64,000 bases of DNA from Paenibacillus sp. URB8-2 (GTDB lineage Bacteria; Bacillota; Bacilli; Paenibacillales; Paenibacillaceae). The stretch covers positions 3,720,001 through 3,784,000 of the forward strand of contig NZ_AP023239.1 of assembly GCF_013393385.1 (NCBI RefSeq). Reading direction: 5' to 3'. The notes under the pieces are model-generated. The model saw nothing but the letters and a program-made list of their open reading frames with translations. It did not search any database and was not told the origin of the DNA. Made by a program: the position numbers and the translations under genes. Positions 37,425 to 45,991 of this stretch are shown here, piece after piece. Within the stretch, counting starts at the first letter, position 1; the number at the start of each line of letters is the position of its first letter.

Positions 37425-38756
37425 TTAATACCGGGTTACGCCATCCTTCGTGACGATGGCATAGACGAGCGGCGGCGGAGTTACCGGCTGAGCCGTAATG
37501 CGGTAGGCCTCCAGCACTTTAGCCTCGGCTTCCTTCACCTTACTCTCGGAAGCGTCGTTGACGTGCAGGACAGCCAGAGTGTCTCCGGCGGAGACGGCGT
37601 CGCCGACCTTCTTCGACAGCACGATGCCGACGGCCAGGTCGATAACGGATTCCTTCGTCTCCCGGCCTGCGCCGAGCAGCATGGCGGCGATGCCGATTTC
37701 TTCAGCCTGAATCGCTTCGATATGGCCGTCCGCCGGCGCTTTAACCTCTAGCTGTCTCCTGGCGGTTGGCAGCTTCGAAGGCGATTCGATCTGGGCAACG
37801 TCCCCGCCCTGGGCGGCGGCGATCACCTTCAGCTTCTCAAACGCGCTGCCGTCCGCGATATGCTGCTTCAGGATGGCGCGGGCCTCCTCCGTATCCTTCG
37901 CCTTCCCGCCGAGAACAAGCATCTGGCTGCCGAGAATCAGGCATACTTCCGTGAGATCGCTTGGCCCGTGCCCGCGAAGCGTTTCGATGCCCTCTTTGAC
38001 TTCGAGCGCATTGCCGATGCCGTAGCCGAGCGGCTGATCCATGTCGCTGATGACCGCGACCGTGTGCCGGCCAAGCTGGGTGCCGATATCGACCATCGCC
38101 TGCGCGAGTGCGATGGAGTCGTCCAGCGTCTTCATGAACGCGCCGCTGCCGGTCTTGACGTCCAGCACGATGGCATCCGCGCCGGCGGCGATCTTCTTGC
38201 TCATGACGGAGCTTGCGATGAGCGGAATGGAATTCACGGTCGCCGTTACATCGCGCAGGGCGTACAGCTTCTTGTCGGCGGGCGTAATGTTGCCGGACTG
38301 GCCGATGACCGCCGCGCCGATCTCGCCGACCTGGGCGAAGAAGCGCTCACGCTCCATCTCGACGGAGAAGCCGGAGATGGACTCCAGCTTGTCCAGCGTG
38401 CCGCCGGTGTGTCCGAGGCCTCGCCCGGACATTTTGGCGACTGGTACGCCCGCGGACGCTACTAGGGGTGCGAGAACGACGGTCGTCTTATCGCCCACTC
38501 CGCCGGTGGAATGCTTGTCCACCTTGATGCCGGCGATCGGGCTGAGATCGACCTGATCGCCGGACTTGGCCATTTCCAGGGTCAGGTCGCCGGTCTCGCG
38601 GGCGTTCATCCCCCGGAAATAGACCGCCATCGCCCAAGCGGACATTTGATAATCCGGAATCTCTCCCCGGGTGTAGCCTTGAATGAGAAAAGAAATTTCC
38701 TCTCTAGTCAGCTCGCCGCCGTCCCTTTTCTTCTGGATAATGTCGACCGCTCTCAT
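37425..38756 (-). CDS. pdp: Pyrimidine-nucleoside phosphorylase
   Basis: 443 residues from ATG 38756, two bases after the stop of the upstream phosphorylase gene. It cleaves uridine, thymidine and deoxyuridine with phosphate to base and (deoxy)ribose-1-phosphate. Family signature: [17 protein letters not shown]; also [18 protein letters not shown] and [11 protein letters not shown]. The C-terminal alpha/beta lobe ([17 protein letters not shown]) is complete. It is in an operon with two purine nucleoside phosphorylases and DeoB, which supply and consume pentose-1-phosphates. Confidence 0.96.
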   Translation of the reverse strand: MRAVDIIQKKRDGGELTREEISFLIQGYTRGEIPDYQMSAWAMAVYFRGMNARETGDLTLEMAKSGDQVDLSPIAGIKVDKHSTGGVGDKTTVVLAPLVASAGVPVAKMSGRGLGHTGGTLDKLESISGFSVEMERERFFAQVGEIGAAVIGQSGNITPADKKLYALRDVTATVNSIPLIASSVMSKKIAAGADAIVLDVKTGSGAFMKTLDDSIALAQAMVDIGTQLGRHTVAVISDMDQPLGYGIGNALEVKEGIETLRGHGPSDLTEVCLILGSQMLVLGGKAKDTEEARAILKQHIADGSAFEKLKVIAAAQGGDVAQIESPSKLPTARRQLEVKAPADGHIEAIQAEEIGIAAMLLGAGRETKESVIDLAVGIVLSKKVGDAVSAGDTLAVLHVNDASESKVKEAEAKVLEAYRITAQPVTPPPLVYAIVTKDGVTRY

Positions 38757-38757
38757 C

Positions 38758-39633
38758 TTACAGCTGCGCCTCGCGCACGAAAGCCCGGACAAGTCCGATA
38801 AACTTCGGCTTGGTCAGATTCGCCACCTTTACCACCTGCTCATGCGTCAAGGGCTCCAGCTCATCGCCGATCGCCATGTCGGTAATACACGTAATGCCGA
38901 GAACTCTCAGCCTGCTATGGCTTGCGGCAATGACTTCAGGAACGGTGGACATGCCGACGGCGTCGCCTCCGAGATACGCGAGCATTTTCAGCTCGGACGG
39001 TGTTTCGTAAGTCGGACCACTGATGCCCGCATATACACCTTCCTGCAGCGCAAGACTCTCTCCGTCCGTTCCCTTGATTTCCGGCGCCAGCTTCTTGGCA
39101 AGCGCGATATATTCCGGGTCGTAAGCACGGGACATGTCAGGGAAACGCACGCCAAGCTCCGGATCGTTCGGGCCGATCAGCGGGTTGTCTCCCGTCATAT
39201 TCAGATGATCGGTAATCAGCATCAGGTCGCCGGCTTTGAACGCCCGATTCATGCCGCCGCCAGCATTTGTGATAACGAGCGTGCCGATGCCGAGCTTGGC
39301 CAGAACGTATACGGGCAGCACGACCTTGCGCATAGGGTAGCCTTCATAGTAGTGAAAACGGCCCTGCATAATAATAACGTCCTTGCCCTCCAGCTTGCCG
39401 ATGACGAACCGTCCGGCATGGCCTTCCACCGTCGAGCGGGGAAAATGGGGAATCTCCTCGTAAGGCAAATATACGGCATCCTCAATTTGGTCGCCGAGAT
39501 CGCCGAGGCCGGAGCCGAGAATCAGCCCTATAACTGGCTTATAAGGGCCCAGCTTGGACTCTATATAGACGGCGGCTTCCTTTACCTGTACGCCGTAAGC
39601 GGCCTCCGATGCGCTGTTTGCTGATTGTGTCAT
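38758..39633 (-). CDS. Purine nucleoside phosphorylase (paralogue 1)
   Basis: 291 residues, trimeric-type PNP. Phosphate-binding [32 protein letters not shown] and [12 protein letters not shown]; purine-binding [13 protein letters not shown] and the serine of [12 protein letters not shown]. It carries a 20-residue N-terminal extension relative to its neighbour. GGAGG is nine bases before ATG 39633. It is translationally close-coupled to pdp. It is a paralogue of the next gene upstream, so the two may differ in substrate preference (guanosine/inosine versus other purines). Confidence 0.95.
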   Translation of the reverse strand: MTQSANSASEAAYGVQVKEAAVYIESKLGPYKPVIGLILGSGLGDLGDQIEDAVYLPYEEIPHFPRSTVEGHAGRFVIGKLEGKDVIIMQGRFHYYEGYPMRKVVLPVYVLAKLGIGTLVITNAGGGMNRAFKAGDLMLITDHLNMTGDNPLIGPNDPELGVRFPDMSRAYDPEYIALAKKLAPEIKGTDGESLALQEGVYAGISGPTYETPSELKMLAYLGGDAVGMSTVPEVIAASHSRLRVLGITCITDMAIGDELEPLTHEQVVKVANLTKPKFIGLVRAFVREAQL

Positions 39634-39679
39634 TTGTGAATTCCTCCCCGTTTGTTAAAGTTATTGGTGTTGGGCAGTT

Positions 39680-40507
39680 TTACATTTTCGGAATAAGGGC
39701 AAGCACAAGGCTCAGGAAGCGCTCGCGCACCCGCTCCGCCGTCTCCATGACCTCGTCATGGGACAAGGGCTGATCTAAAATGCCCGCGGCCATATTGGTA
39801 ATACAGGAGATGCCGAGCACCTCGATACCGGCATGACGGGCGACGATCGTCTCGGATACGGTGGACATGCCGACCGCATCGGCGCCGAGGCGGCGCAGCA
39901 TGACGATCTCGGCGGGCGTCTCATAGCACGGTCCGAGCAGGCCCGCATAGACGCCTTCCTTGAACGTGAAGTTCTGCGCCTTCGCGGTTTCGCGCGCCGC
40001 GGCGATCAGCCGGCGGCTGTACGGCTCGGACATATCGGGGAAACGCACGCCAAGAGCGGAATCATTCGGTCCCATCAGCGGATTACGGCCCGTCAGGTTG
40101 AGATGGTCGCTAAGGAGCATCAAATCCCCCGCCGAGAAATCCGTATTGACTCCCCCTGCTGCGTTGGTTACGAGCAGGCTGGTTACGCCCAGCTCTTTCA
40201 TGACGCGGACGGGAAACGCTGTCGTCTCCGGTCCGTAGCCCTCATACATATGAAAGCGGCCTTTCATCATCACGACCTTGCGTCCTTCAATCGTGCCGAT
40301 CAGCAGCTCTCCTTCATGCCCTTCCACAGTGGACACCGGAAAATGAGGGATGTCCTGATAAGGAATGCTGATTCCGTCCTGAATCAAATCGGCCAGTATG
40401 CCGAGGCCGGAGCCGAGGATCAGCCCGATTTCCGGTGCTTCCGCCCCTTTGCTTCTGATGTATCCTGCCGCTTCCTGAATCGCGCCGAGGCTTATTGCGT
40501 TTGTCAT
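39680..40507 (-). CDS. punA: Purine nucleoside phosphorylase (paralogue 2, PupG-like)
   Basis: 275 residues. [63 protein letters not shown] and GPCYETPAEIVML. The C-terminus SCITNMAAGILDQPLSHDEV matches B. subtilis PupG/PunA closely, so this is probably the orthologue and the downstream copy the duplicate. GGAGG precedes ATG 40507. It sits between deoB and the second PNP in the salvage operon. Confidence 0.95.
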   Translation of the reverse strand: MTNAISLGAIQEAAGYIRSKGAEAPEIGLILGSGLGILADLIQDGISIPYQDIPHFPVSTVEGHEGELLIGTIEGRKVVMMKGRFHMYEGYGPETTAFPVRVMKELGVTSLLVTNAAGGVNTDFSAGDLMLLSDHLNLTGRNPLMGPNDSALGVRFPDMSEPYSRRLIAAARETAKAQNFTFKEGVYAGLLGPCYETPAEIVMLRRLGADAVGMSTVSETIVARHAGIEVLGISCITNMAAGILDQPLSHDEVMETAERVRERFLSLVLALIPKM

Positions 40508-40592
40508 GTATGCTCCTCCTCAGAGTAGGGTTGGTTGTATGTGAAAAGATACGGATTCCTAAAAATGCCCTTTCATGCCGCCTCTCCGGGGG

Positions 40593-41771
40593 CTACTTCA
40601 GCTCTCCAAGGAAGCTTGTCCCATACTTCGGTGCCGCCGCTCCGAAATTATCGGCGATTGTCGCCGCCACATCGGAGAAAGTCGTGCGAACGCCAAGGCT
40701 GTCCGGTGCCTGTAGCTTCGGACCATAGACCAGCAGAGGGACATATTCGCGGGTATGGTCGGTTCCGCTGTGCACGGGATCGTTGCCGTGATCGGCGGAC
40801 AGAATCAGCAGATCGTCCTCGCCCAAGGCGGATATAATGTCCGGCAGCGCTTTGTCGAATACTTCGAGAGCACGGCCGTACCCTTCCGGATCGCGCCGGT
40901 GTCCGTACAAGGAATCGAAATCGACGAGGTTTGTGAACAGCAGCCCTTCAAAGGGCTTACGGAGCTGTTCAATCGTTACTTCGATACCATGTTCATTGCT
41001 CTTGGTTGGGTAGGCCGCCGTTACACCCTCGCCCGAAAAAATATCGTCGATCTTGCCTACGGCGATCACATCCCTGCCGATGTCAGCCAGCGCGTTCATT
41101 ACCGTCGGCTCCGGCGGCTTCACCGCATAATCATGCCGGTTCGGCGTACGGGTGAAATTCCCCGGCTCCCCAATGTACGGGCGGGCTATGACCCGGCCTA
41201 CCGAGAATTCCGGCGCCATCGTCAGCTCCCTGGCGATATGGCAGGCGCGGTACAGCTCGTCCAGCGGGATGATCTCTTCATGCGCAGCCAGCTGAAATAC
41301 GCTGTCCGCCGAGGTATAGACGATCCAAGCCCCCGTCTTCATCTGCTCTTCTCCGTATTCCACGAGAATTTCCGTGCCGGAAGCGGGCTTATTGCCGAGA
41401 ACTTTACGGCCCGTCGCCGCTTCGAATTTGGCAATCAGCTCAGCCGGAAAGCCGTCCGGATATGTATTGAACGGCGTTTCAATCTTTAGACCCATCAGTT
41501 CCCAGTGGCCAGTCATCGTATCTTTGCCGACGGAAACCTCCTGCATCTTTCCATAATAGCCTTCCGGTGCCTGAACCGGCTCAAGCGGCGGCAGGGGGGC
41601 GATATTCGCCAGGCCCAAACGCTGCATATTCGGCAGCTTAAGCCCAGGGTTCCGCTCCAAAATATGTCCCAGCGTGTGCGCGCCCACATCGCCGAATCCG
41701 GCGGCGTCCGGCGCTTCTCCTATGCCCACACTGTCAAGTACGATAAAGCAAATCCGCTTAAAAGAGGACAC
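40593..41771 (-). CDS. deoB: Phosphopentomutase
   Basis: About 392 residues. It interconverts (deoxy)ribose-1- and -5-phosphate, linking nucleoside phosphorylases to central metabolism. Alkaline-phosphatase superfamily metal sites: [26 protein letters not shown] (phosphorylated threonine) and [14 protein letters not shown] 41771 (MSSFKRICF) has AAGGAG ten bases upstream; the in-frame GTG at 41780 is only one base from it. Confidence 0.96.
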   Translation of the reverse strand: MSSFKRICFIVLDSVGIGEAPDAAGFGDVGAHTLGHILERNPGLKLPNMQRLGLANIAPLPPLEPVQAPEGYYGKMQEVSVGKDTMTGHWELMGLKIETPFNTYPDGFPAELIAKFEAATGRKVLGNKPASGTEILVEYGEEQMKTGAWIVYTSADSVFQLAAHEEIIPLDELYRACHIARELTMAPEFSVGRVIARPYIGEPGNFTRTPNRHDYAVKPPEPTVMNALADIGRDVIAVGKIDDIFSGEGVTAAYPTKSNEHGIEVTIEQLRKPFEGLLFTNLVDFDSLYGHRRDPEGYGRALEVFDKALPDIISALGEDDLLILSADHGNDPVHSGTDHTREYVPLLVYGPKLQAPDSLGVRTTFSDVAATIADNFGAAAPKYGTSFLGELK

Positions 41772-41860
41772 TTCATCCACGCTCCTTCATCGTAAGAAAT
41801 CTTTTCGTTCTTGTTCGTCATCCATATAATGCCCCGGAAAAAAGGAGCGCTTACCTTGCG

Positions 41861-42754
41861 TTACCGCGCCCGGGGATGGTGTCTTTCATATACTTCCTTC
41901 ATGTTCCCGCGCGCGATGCCGCTGTACATTTGCGTCGTCGATATATCGGCATGTCCGAGCATCTGCTGTACGGAGCGCAGATCGGCTCCTCCCTCAAGCA
42001 GATGGGCGGCGAACGAATGCCGCAGCGTATGCGGGGTAATATCCTGGCGTATATTCGCTTCCTTCGCGTATTTTTTGATCATTTTCCAGAACCCTTGCCG
42101 GGTCAGTCTGCCGCCGAGACTATTCAGAAACAGTGCCGGTTCATCCTTATCTTCGCGAAGAAGCTTGTCCCGGCTGCTCTTAAGATAGGCCTCTACGGAT
42201 TCGGAAGCAATGACTCCGATCGGAACCACCCTCTCCTTGCCGCCAGAGCCGGAGCACCGAGCAAATCTTAGCGCGGTCTGCACATCGCCCGCATCAAGCA
42301 TAACCAGCTCCGATACACGGATTCCTGTCGCATACAACAGCTCAAGCATCGCCTTGTCCCGCAGACCGTGTGCGGTGGAGACGTCGGGCGCTGCCAGCAG
42401 CCGCTCCACCTCGTCCAAGCTGAGAATCACGGGCGGTTTCTTCTCCGGCTTTACCGCTTCCATCTCTAGCGTGGGGTCCGCGGCGATCAGCCGTTCTTTA
42501 AGCAGATAATGAAAAAAGGCACGGATCGAGACCGTGTTCCGGTTAATCGTCGCAGCCGCCCGGCCTGCCGCCTTAAGTCCGCCGAGATAGAGCGTTATCA
42601 ACGGCTTTCGGAATTCGTCCGGCGTTTCGACGCCCCGCCCTGCGGCAAAGTCAAGGAACTGGGAGACGTCGCGGCCGTAGGATTCCAGAGTGCTGGGCGA
42701 TACGTTTTTTTCACGGGAAAGATATTGTAAAAAATCCTGTAATGTTGACTTCAT
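41861..42754 (-). CDS. xerD: Site-specific tyrosine recombinase XerD
   Basis: 297 residues. The N-terminal SAM-like core-binding domain (FLQYLSREKNVSPSTLESYGRDV) and C-terminal catalytic domain show the arginine in YATGIRVSELV, the H-x-x-R of TPHTLRHSFAAHLLEGGADL, the histidine of MLGHADISTTQMY and the terminal nucleophilic tyrosine. With XerC/CodV it resolves chromosome dimers at dif. Gene order yqzK-xerD-deoB is conserved in Bacillus, which supports XerD rather than a phage integrase. Confidence 0.95.
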   Translation of the reverse strand: MKSTLQDFLQYLSREKNVSPSTLESYGRDVSQFLDFAAGRGVETPDEFRKPLITLYLGGLKAAGRAAATINRNTVSIRAFFHYLLKERLIAADPTLEMEAVKPEKKPPVILSLDEVERLLAAPDVSTAHGLRDKAMLELLYATGIRVSELVMLDAGDVQTALRFARCSGSGGKERVVPIGVIASESVEAYLKSSRDKLLREDKDEPALFLNSLGGRLTRQGFWKMIKKYAKEANIRQDITPHTLRHSFAAHLLEGGADLRSVQQMLGHADISTTQMYSGIARGNMKEVYERHHPRAR

Positions 42755-42818
42755 TATTGAACACTCCCGCCTTGCGCGCCGCTTAGGTGCGGTTAAAGAT
42801 TTCCTGCCCGGAAGGCTT

Positions 42819-43052
42819 TCATTCTCCGTACCAGTAATACAGGCGCAGCCGCTCCGCCGGATTCATCGCCCCGCCCCCGGGCTGAATCCCGCTAAACGCC
42901 CGCACCGCCGAACCTTCCGGAATATCCGGATCGGGCACAGGACCCATCCAGCTGTGAAGCAGGTCCATTATATTATAGAACAGGCAGCTCAGCGCGACAA
43001 ATATCACAATAAAAAGGAGCCGCCGAAGCGTTTTGGGTACAGAAATGATCAT
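42819..43052 (-). CDS. yqzK: DUF4227 protein YqzK
   Basis: 77 residues with one membrane segment (LLFIVIFVALSCLFYNIMDLLHSW). The C-terminus MNPAERLRLYYWYGE is the conserved DUF4227 ending. Position between fur and xerD is the same as yqzK in B. subtilis. Function unknown. GGGAGG precedes ATG 43052. Confidence 0.9.
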   Translation of the reverse strand: MIISVPKTLRRLLFIVIFVALSCLFYNIMDLLHSWMGPVPDPDIPEGSAVRAFSGIQPGGGAMNPAERLRLYYWYGE

Positions 43053-43199
43053 GTTCGCATTCCTCCCGCAAAAGGACTTTAATTCAGCTGCCGGCTGATT
43101 TCCGCACGTTTTTCCACTTTACGGACAATCCCCGTCCTTCACTTTATGTGTTTTCCGGCTCCCTTATGTATATCTTTCCGCTATGTACGGCCATTAAGA

Positions 43200-43278
43200 A
43201 AGGCGCCGTTTGGCGCCCCCTGCCTTCCTTTAACATTATTAAAAAAGCCCTCTCCGGCAATAAGCCGGAAAGAGCTTT
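43200..43278 (-). terminator. Two hairpins downstream of fur
   Basis: AAAGCCCTCTCCGGC / GCCGGAAAGAGCTTT (43244-43278), followed on the minus strand by GGCGCC-AAAC-GGCGCC with TTTCTT (43200-43217). The gap 43053-43319 otherwise holds nothing recognisable. Confidence 0.65.
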
Positions 43279-43319
43279 CGGTGCGTCTTCTATTCACTTG
43301 CTTGCTTAGTTCTATGAAT

Positions 43320-43787
43320 TCAGTTGGCTCGGTTGCCGTCCGAATTATTCTTCTCCCTGCAGCGGTAGCAAATCCCGTGAAAATCAAGCCTGTGGTCGAT
43401 TACAGAGAAATTGAATTCCTTATCCAGCTTCTCCTCCAGCGAACCGAGCCAGTCTTCACGAATTTCATCCATGCTGCCGCACTGTACACAAATCAAATGA
43501 TGATGATGATGCTTTGAGGTATCCGTTCGCAGATCGTACCTGGCGACACCGTCGCCGAAGTTGATCTTCTCCACGATATGAAGCTCGCTTAGGAGCTCAA
43601 GGGTGCGGTATACGGTGGCAAGACCGATCTCGGGAGCCTTCTCCTTTACGAGCATGAACACGTCTTCGGCGCTTAGATGGTCTTCCTCGTTCTCCAGCAG
43701 AACGCGGACGGTTGCTTCCCGTTGGGGTGTAAGCTTGTATCCTTGCGATTGCAATTGCTGCTTAATTTTGTCGATCCGGTCTTCCAT
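43320..43787 (-). CDS. fur: Ferric uptake regulator Fur
   Basis: 155 residues. Winged helix with YKLTPQREATVRVLL and IGLATVYRTLELL. Metal sites in HHHHHLICVQCG and in HGICYRC near the C-terminus (structural zinc CxxC pair). Synteny fur-yqzK-xerD as in B. subtilis identifies it as Fur rather than PerR or Zur. It represses iron-uptake genes when iron-loaded; the perfect Fur box at 26668 is a likely target in this window. GGAGG precedes ATG 43787. Confidence 0.95.
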   Translation of the reverse strand: MEDRIDKIKQQLQSQGYKLTPQREATVRVLLENEEDHLSAEDVFMLVKEKAPEIGLATVYRTLELLSELHIVEKINFGDGVARYDLRTDTSKHHHHHLICVQCGSMDEIREDWLGSLEEKLDKEFNFSVIDHRLDFHGICYRCREKNNSDGNRAN

Positions 43788-43988
43788 AGCCAGTCCCTCC
43801 CCCCAGGAAAATTAACGATATCTTCTCTATAAAAGCCGCTTCTTTCATTATAGGGGGAGTAACTTTGAGAAGTCAAACGCTTTTAACGCCCGTTAACATC
43901 CGGCGCCGACTGCACCAAAGCGGGAGCCACCCATCTCATCATTTAATTGAAATTCCGGTTCGTTTTTTTCCATTTTCTAAGTCTATTT

Positions 43989-44147
43989 TTACTTTTTATG
44001 TAGCAGCAGAAATAATCTCATCCATGTCGATCCAATCCCAATCGTAGGAGCAGACTCTTTTTGCGAATAATAAAGCGCACGATCAATCAATTCCCACTCT
44101 TGTTTGCTTAAGCTTGTTCTTTCACGGGATCGAATTTCTTGATTCAT
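43989..44147 (-). CDS. Small hypothetical protein, third gene of the SOS-type operon, probably frameshifted
   Basis: 52 residues as read, beginning MNQEIRSRERTSLSKQEWEL then IDRALYYSQKESAPT; GGAGGG is about eight bases before ATG 44147. After APT the frame gives IGIGSTWMRLFLLLHKK. The overlapping frame gives DWDWIDMDEIISAAT and stops at 43996, which looks more natural after such an acidic, helical N-terminus, so an indel near 44045 is likely. Function unknown. Thirteen bases downstream of the preceding gene. Confidence 0.5.
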   Translation of the reverse strand: MNQEIRSRERTSLSKQEWELIDRALYYSQKESAPTIGIGSTWMRLFLLLHKK

Positions 44148-44160
44148 CGCGCTTCCCTCC

Positions 44161-44565
44161 TTATGTACTTCCTATCTTTAATAGCTCGCCTGCATCCGCA
44201 ATGTATCGCGTCAGCCTCACGCTTATCTCAGCCCGCATTAAATCGCGGGTCATCGGGAATCGCTCCTGGTATCCCCGGCAAGTAAAATAATGATATACGA
44301 TCAGATCGTCCTGCTCATCCTTTACAAACTTGATATTTCGCTGTTTGAGATCCCTGCGCAGCCTGCGTAAGTCTTGTGCGATCTGCTCCAGGATATAATG
44401 ACCGGCAACAAGGTACAGGCGTTTGAGGATGTTGGTGGAGTATTCGATTTCGGATACGCTTTTTTGAACCATTGTTTCAATATGGCCGGTCAAAATGTAG
44501 TCCCTTAGTAGTGAGCGATCCTCGTTATTAATTACATTGTGTTGATTTCCGTCTAACGTGCTCAT
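44161..44565 (-). CDS. Hypothetical protein, second gene of the SOS-type operon
   Basis: 134 residues from ATG 44565 (AAGGAG six bases upstream). Mostly helical and charged: LLRDYILTGHIETMVQKSVS, ILEQIAQDLRRLRRDLKQRN, then VKDEQDDLIVYHYFTCRGYQ and MTRDLMRAEISVRLTRYI. I believe similar proteins occur in Bacillus/Paenibacillus genomes near YolD/UvrX-type DNA damage genes, but I cannot name a domain. Ten bases separate it from the upstream gene, so the two are co-translated. Confidence 0.7.
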   Translation of the reverse strand: MSTLDGNQHNVINNEDRSLLRDYILTGHIETMVQKSVSEIEYSTNILKRLYLVAGHYILEQIAQDLRRLRRDLKQRNIKFVKDEQDDLIVYHYFTCRGYQERFPMTRDLMRAEISVRLTRYIADAGELLKIGST

Positions 44566-44575
44566 GCCGCTCTCC

Positions 44576-44770
44576 TTAACCAGCTGCCTGACTAATCGGC
44601 CGCCATGCCAATACATTGGCCACCAGGAATACCCGCGGCGCGCCGGTCGTTAGGCACGTCGCCCGGATGCGGCCGTCTTTGATGCCTTTGACTTCGATCC
44701 GGCGCTGCGTGATCTTTTCATCCTTCGCTATATACACAATTTCCACAGTTTGGCCTGCTCGCATGTGCAT
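44576..44770 (-). CDS. Small WYL-like hypothetical protein, first gene of the SOS-type operon
   Basis: 64 residues from ATG 44770 (GGAGG eight bases upstream). The frame extends further 5' but through the promoter. MRAGQTVEIVYIAKDEKITQ then KGIKDGRIRATCLTTGAPRVFLVANVLAW is a compact beta-barrel pattern like the C-terminal part of WYL/YolD-type regulatory domains. It may bind nucleic acid or a nucleotide ligand; no helix-turn-helix is present. Confidence 0.7.
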   Translation of the reverse strand: MHMRAGQTVEIVYIAKDEKITQRRIEVKGIKDGRIRATCLTTGAPRVFLVANVLAWRPISQAAG

Positions 44771-44789
44771 AATATACGCCTCCAAAATA

Positions 44790-44803
44790 GGAACATTTGT
44801 TTG
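44790..44803. promoter_or_regulatory. LexA-like box 2
   Basis: GGAACATTTGTTTG, two mismatches from the Bacillus LexA consensus CGAACRNRYGTTYG, lying just downstream of the -10. Confidence 0.5.
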
Positions 44804-44804
44804 T

Positions 44805-44834
44805 ATTATATGCGAACATTCGTTCTTTATGCAA
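44805..44834 (-). promoter_or_regulatory. Promoter of the SOS-type operon
   Basis: Minus strand TTGCAT (44829-44834), 18-bp spacer, TATAAT (44805-44810), about 30 bp upstream of the first gene's Shine-Dalgarno. Confidence 0.6.
44813..44826. promoter_or_regulatory. LexA-like box 1 within the promoter spacer
   Basis: CGAACATTCGTTCT, with the CGAAC-N4-GTTC core of the Bacillus SOS box, placed between -35 and -10. Confidence 0.6.
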
Positions 44835-44918
44835 TGCATAAAAATATCCTGCGCTTTGCCTGGATAGGTCCTCTCCAAGACTCACCTGCCCTTCTCCTTT
44901 ATTTCAAACGATATAATT

Positions 44919-45001
44919 AAAGAGAGGTGATTCTATGTCATAGAACGGCCTCTTTCCTTGTTGAGTTACGGCAACGCTGCCAAAACAGAGGGATCTTTTT
45001 T
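44919..45001 (+). other. Possible remnant of a small toxin leader
   Basis: AGAGAGGTGATTCT then ATG-TCA-TAG: a strong Shine-Dalgarno leads into a two-codon frame, followed by a run of T. It resembles the leader of holin-like type I toxin genes with the toxin body missing. Speculative. The rest of 44835-45144 shows nothing firm. Confidence 0.2.
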
Positions 45002-45144
45002 AGTATAAAAAACCGCTGAGAGTTGAGCATCTTGGTCGATATCAAAGAGCTACAGTTGACTCATATTGTATCAGAAGGCTTGGAGCATATTTCAGAGATC
45101 CGCTGCCGACAGGATGGGAAGCTGTTGATCTCTGAAATACGAAA

Positions 45145-45177
45145 AAGTCCTAACGACCTTAAAGGTTATCAGGACTT
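45145..45177 (-). terminator. Terminator after the DUF898 gene
   Basis: AAGTCCT / AGGACTT stem with inner ACCTTAAAGGT. The minus-strand tail is TTTTTCG. Confidence 0.65.
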
Positions 45178-45192
45178 GTATTTTAATTTAGT

Positions 45193-45543
45193 TTAAAAAT
45201 GTGTATGCTTCGCTCTCCATTGTTCGAGCTTAATATAAAGCCAGAAGGAATAAATTCCGAGCGTGATAACAGAAAGCAGCCACCATTTAACCCAGTTGCC
45301 GAAAAGCTGAACAGCTGTCCCATCAAAACGAAGTCTTCTTCCGTTAATAACGGTGTGCTCGACCTTCCATCTATAAAGGACAACATGCGCCCAAGGATAG
45401 CAAATACCAATTGTTATAAATGTTACGATACTCCCTAAGATGCACCAGCCTATGTACTGTGCTAACCCCCCATCAAAATAGGATTCCCCTGCTTCAGCTC
45501 CCTGAACATTTACATTTAAATTAATTGCAGTCCCCAAAATCAT
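45193..45543 (-). CDS. DUF898-type small membrane protein
   Basis: 116 residues. Two membrane segments (IGWCILGSIVTFITIGICYP and WWLLSVITLGIYSFWLYI). The conserved combination PWAHVVLYRWKVEHTVINGR, LRFDGTAVQLFGNW and a terminal LEQWRAKHTHF matches the DUF898/YjgN pattern. Function unknown. It sits inside the island between fur and spoIIM and is AT-richer than the flanking core genes. Confidence 0.75.
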   Translation of the reverse strand: MILGTAINLNVNVQGAEAGESYFDGGLAQYIGWCILGSIVTFITIGICYPWAHVVLYRWKVEHTVINGRRLRFDGTAVQLFGNWVKWWLLSVITLGIYSFWLYIKLEQWRAKHTHF

Positions 45544-45683
45544 CTACCCTTTTCAGATTTTCTATCTTATATTATCTGTTCTATAGGTAATATTTCCTAA
45601 TACATATGTCACATATTGCTATATTTGTTGCTCATATAACAACAAAAAGCCTCTCCTTTAGGAGAATCTTGTCGAATCATTAA

Positions 45684-45923
45684 GGATGTGCTACTAAAAC
45701 GGCATCCATCCAGAGGAAGGCTACGCCCCATATTTTCCGGCATACTCATGTGAGTATGCTAACCGAAGCTGGCGTCGATCTGGCGACCATCATGGCGCGG
45801 GTCGGTCACGACGATGAAAAAACCACGCTTAAGCTATACACTCATGTAACCAATAAAATGAAAAAGGACGCCACCGAGAAAGTGAAGATTCACTTCGAGA
45901 GCATCCTCAATCCGCAAGAATAG
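45684..45923 (+). pseudogene. Tyrosine integrase C-terminal remnant
   Basis: The open frame from 45684 to the TAG at 45923 reads TPHIFRHTHVSMLTEAGVDL, then ATIMARVGHDDEKTTLKLYT, then HVTNKMKKDATEKV. It contains the H-x-x-R, the second histidine and the nucleophilic tyrosine of phage/ICE integrases, but the N-terminal three quarters and any start are missing. The ending KIHFESILNPQE is complete. It marks a past insertion of an integrative element here. Confidence 0.85.
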
Positions 45924-45991
45924 CAGAGATTGTGATTTTTTCGTTATTTTACGCTACTACCAACACTCTAAAAACCCTATAAAATCAATAC

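Noticed and set aside
45023..45196. 57-codon plus-strand frame starting at TTG
   Set aside because: The translation looks protein-like (DIKELQLTHIVSEG), but there is no ribosome site and it spans the terminator and the 3' end of the opposite DUF898 gene.
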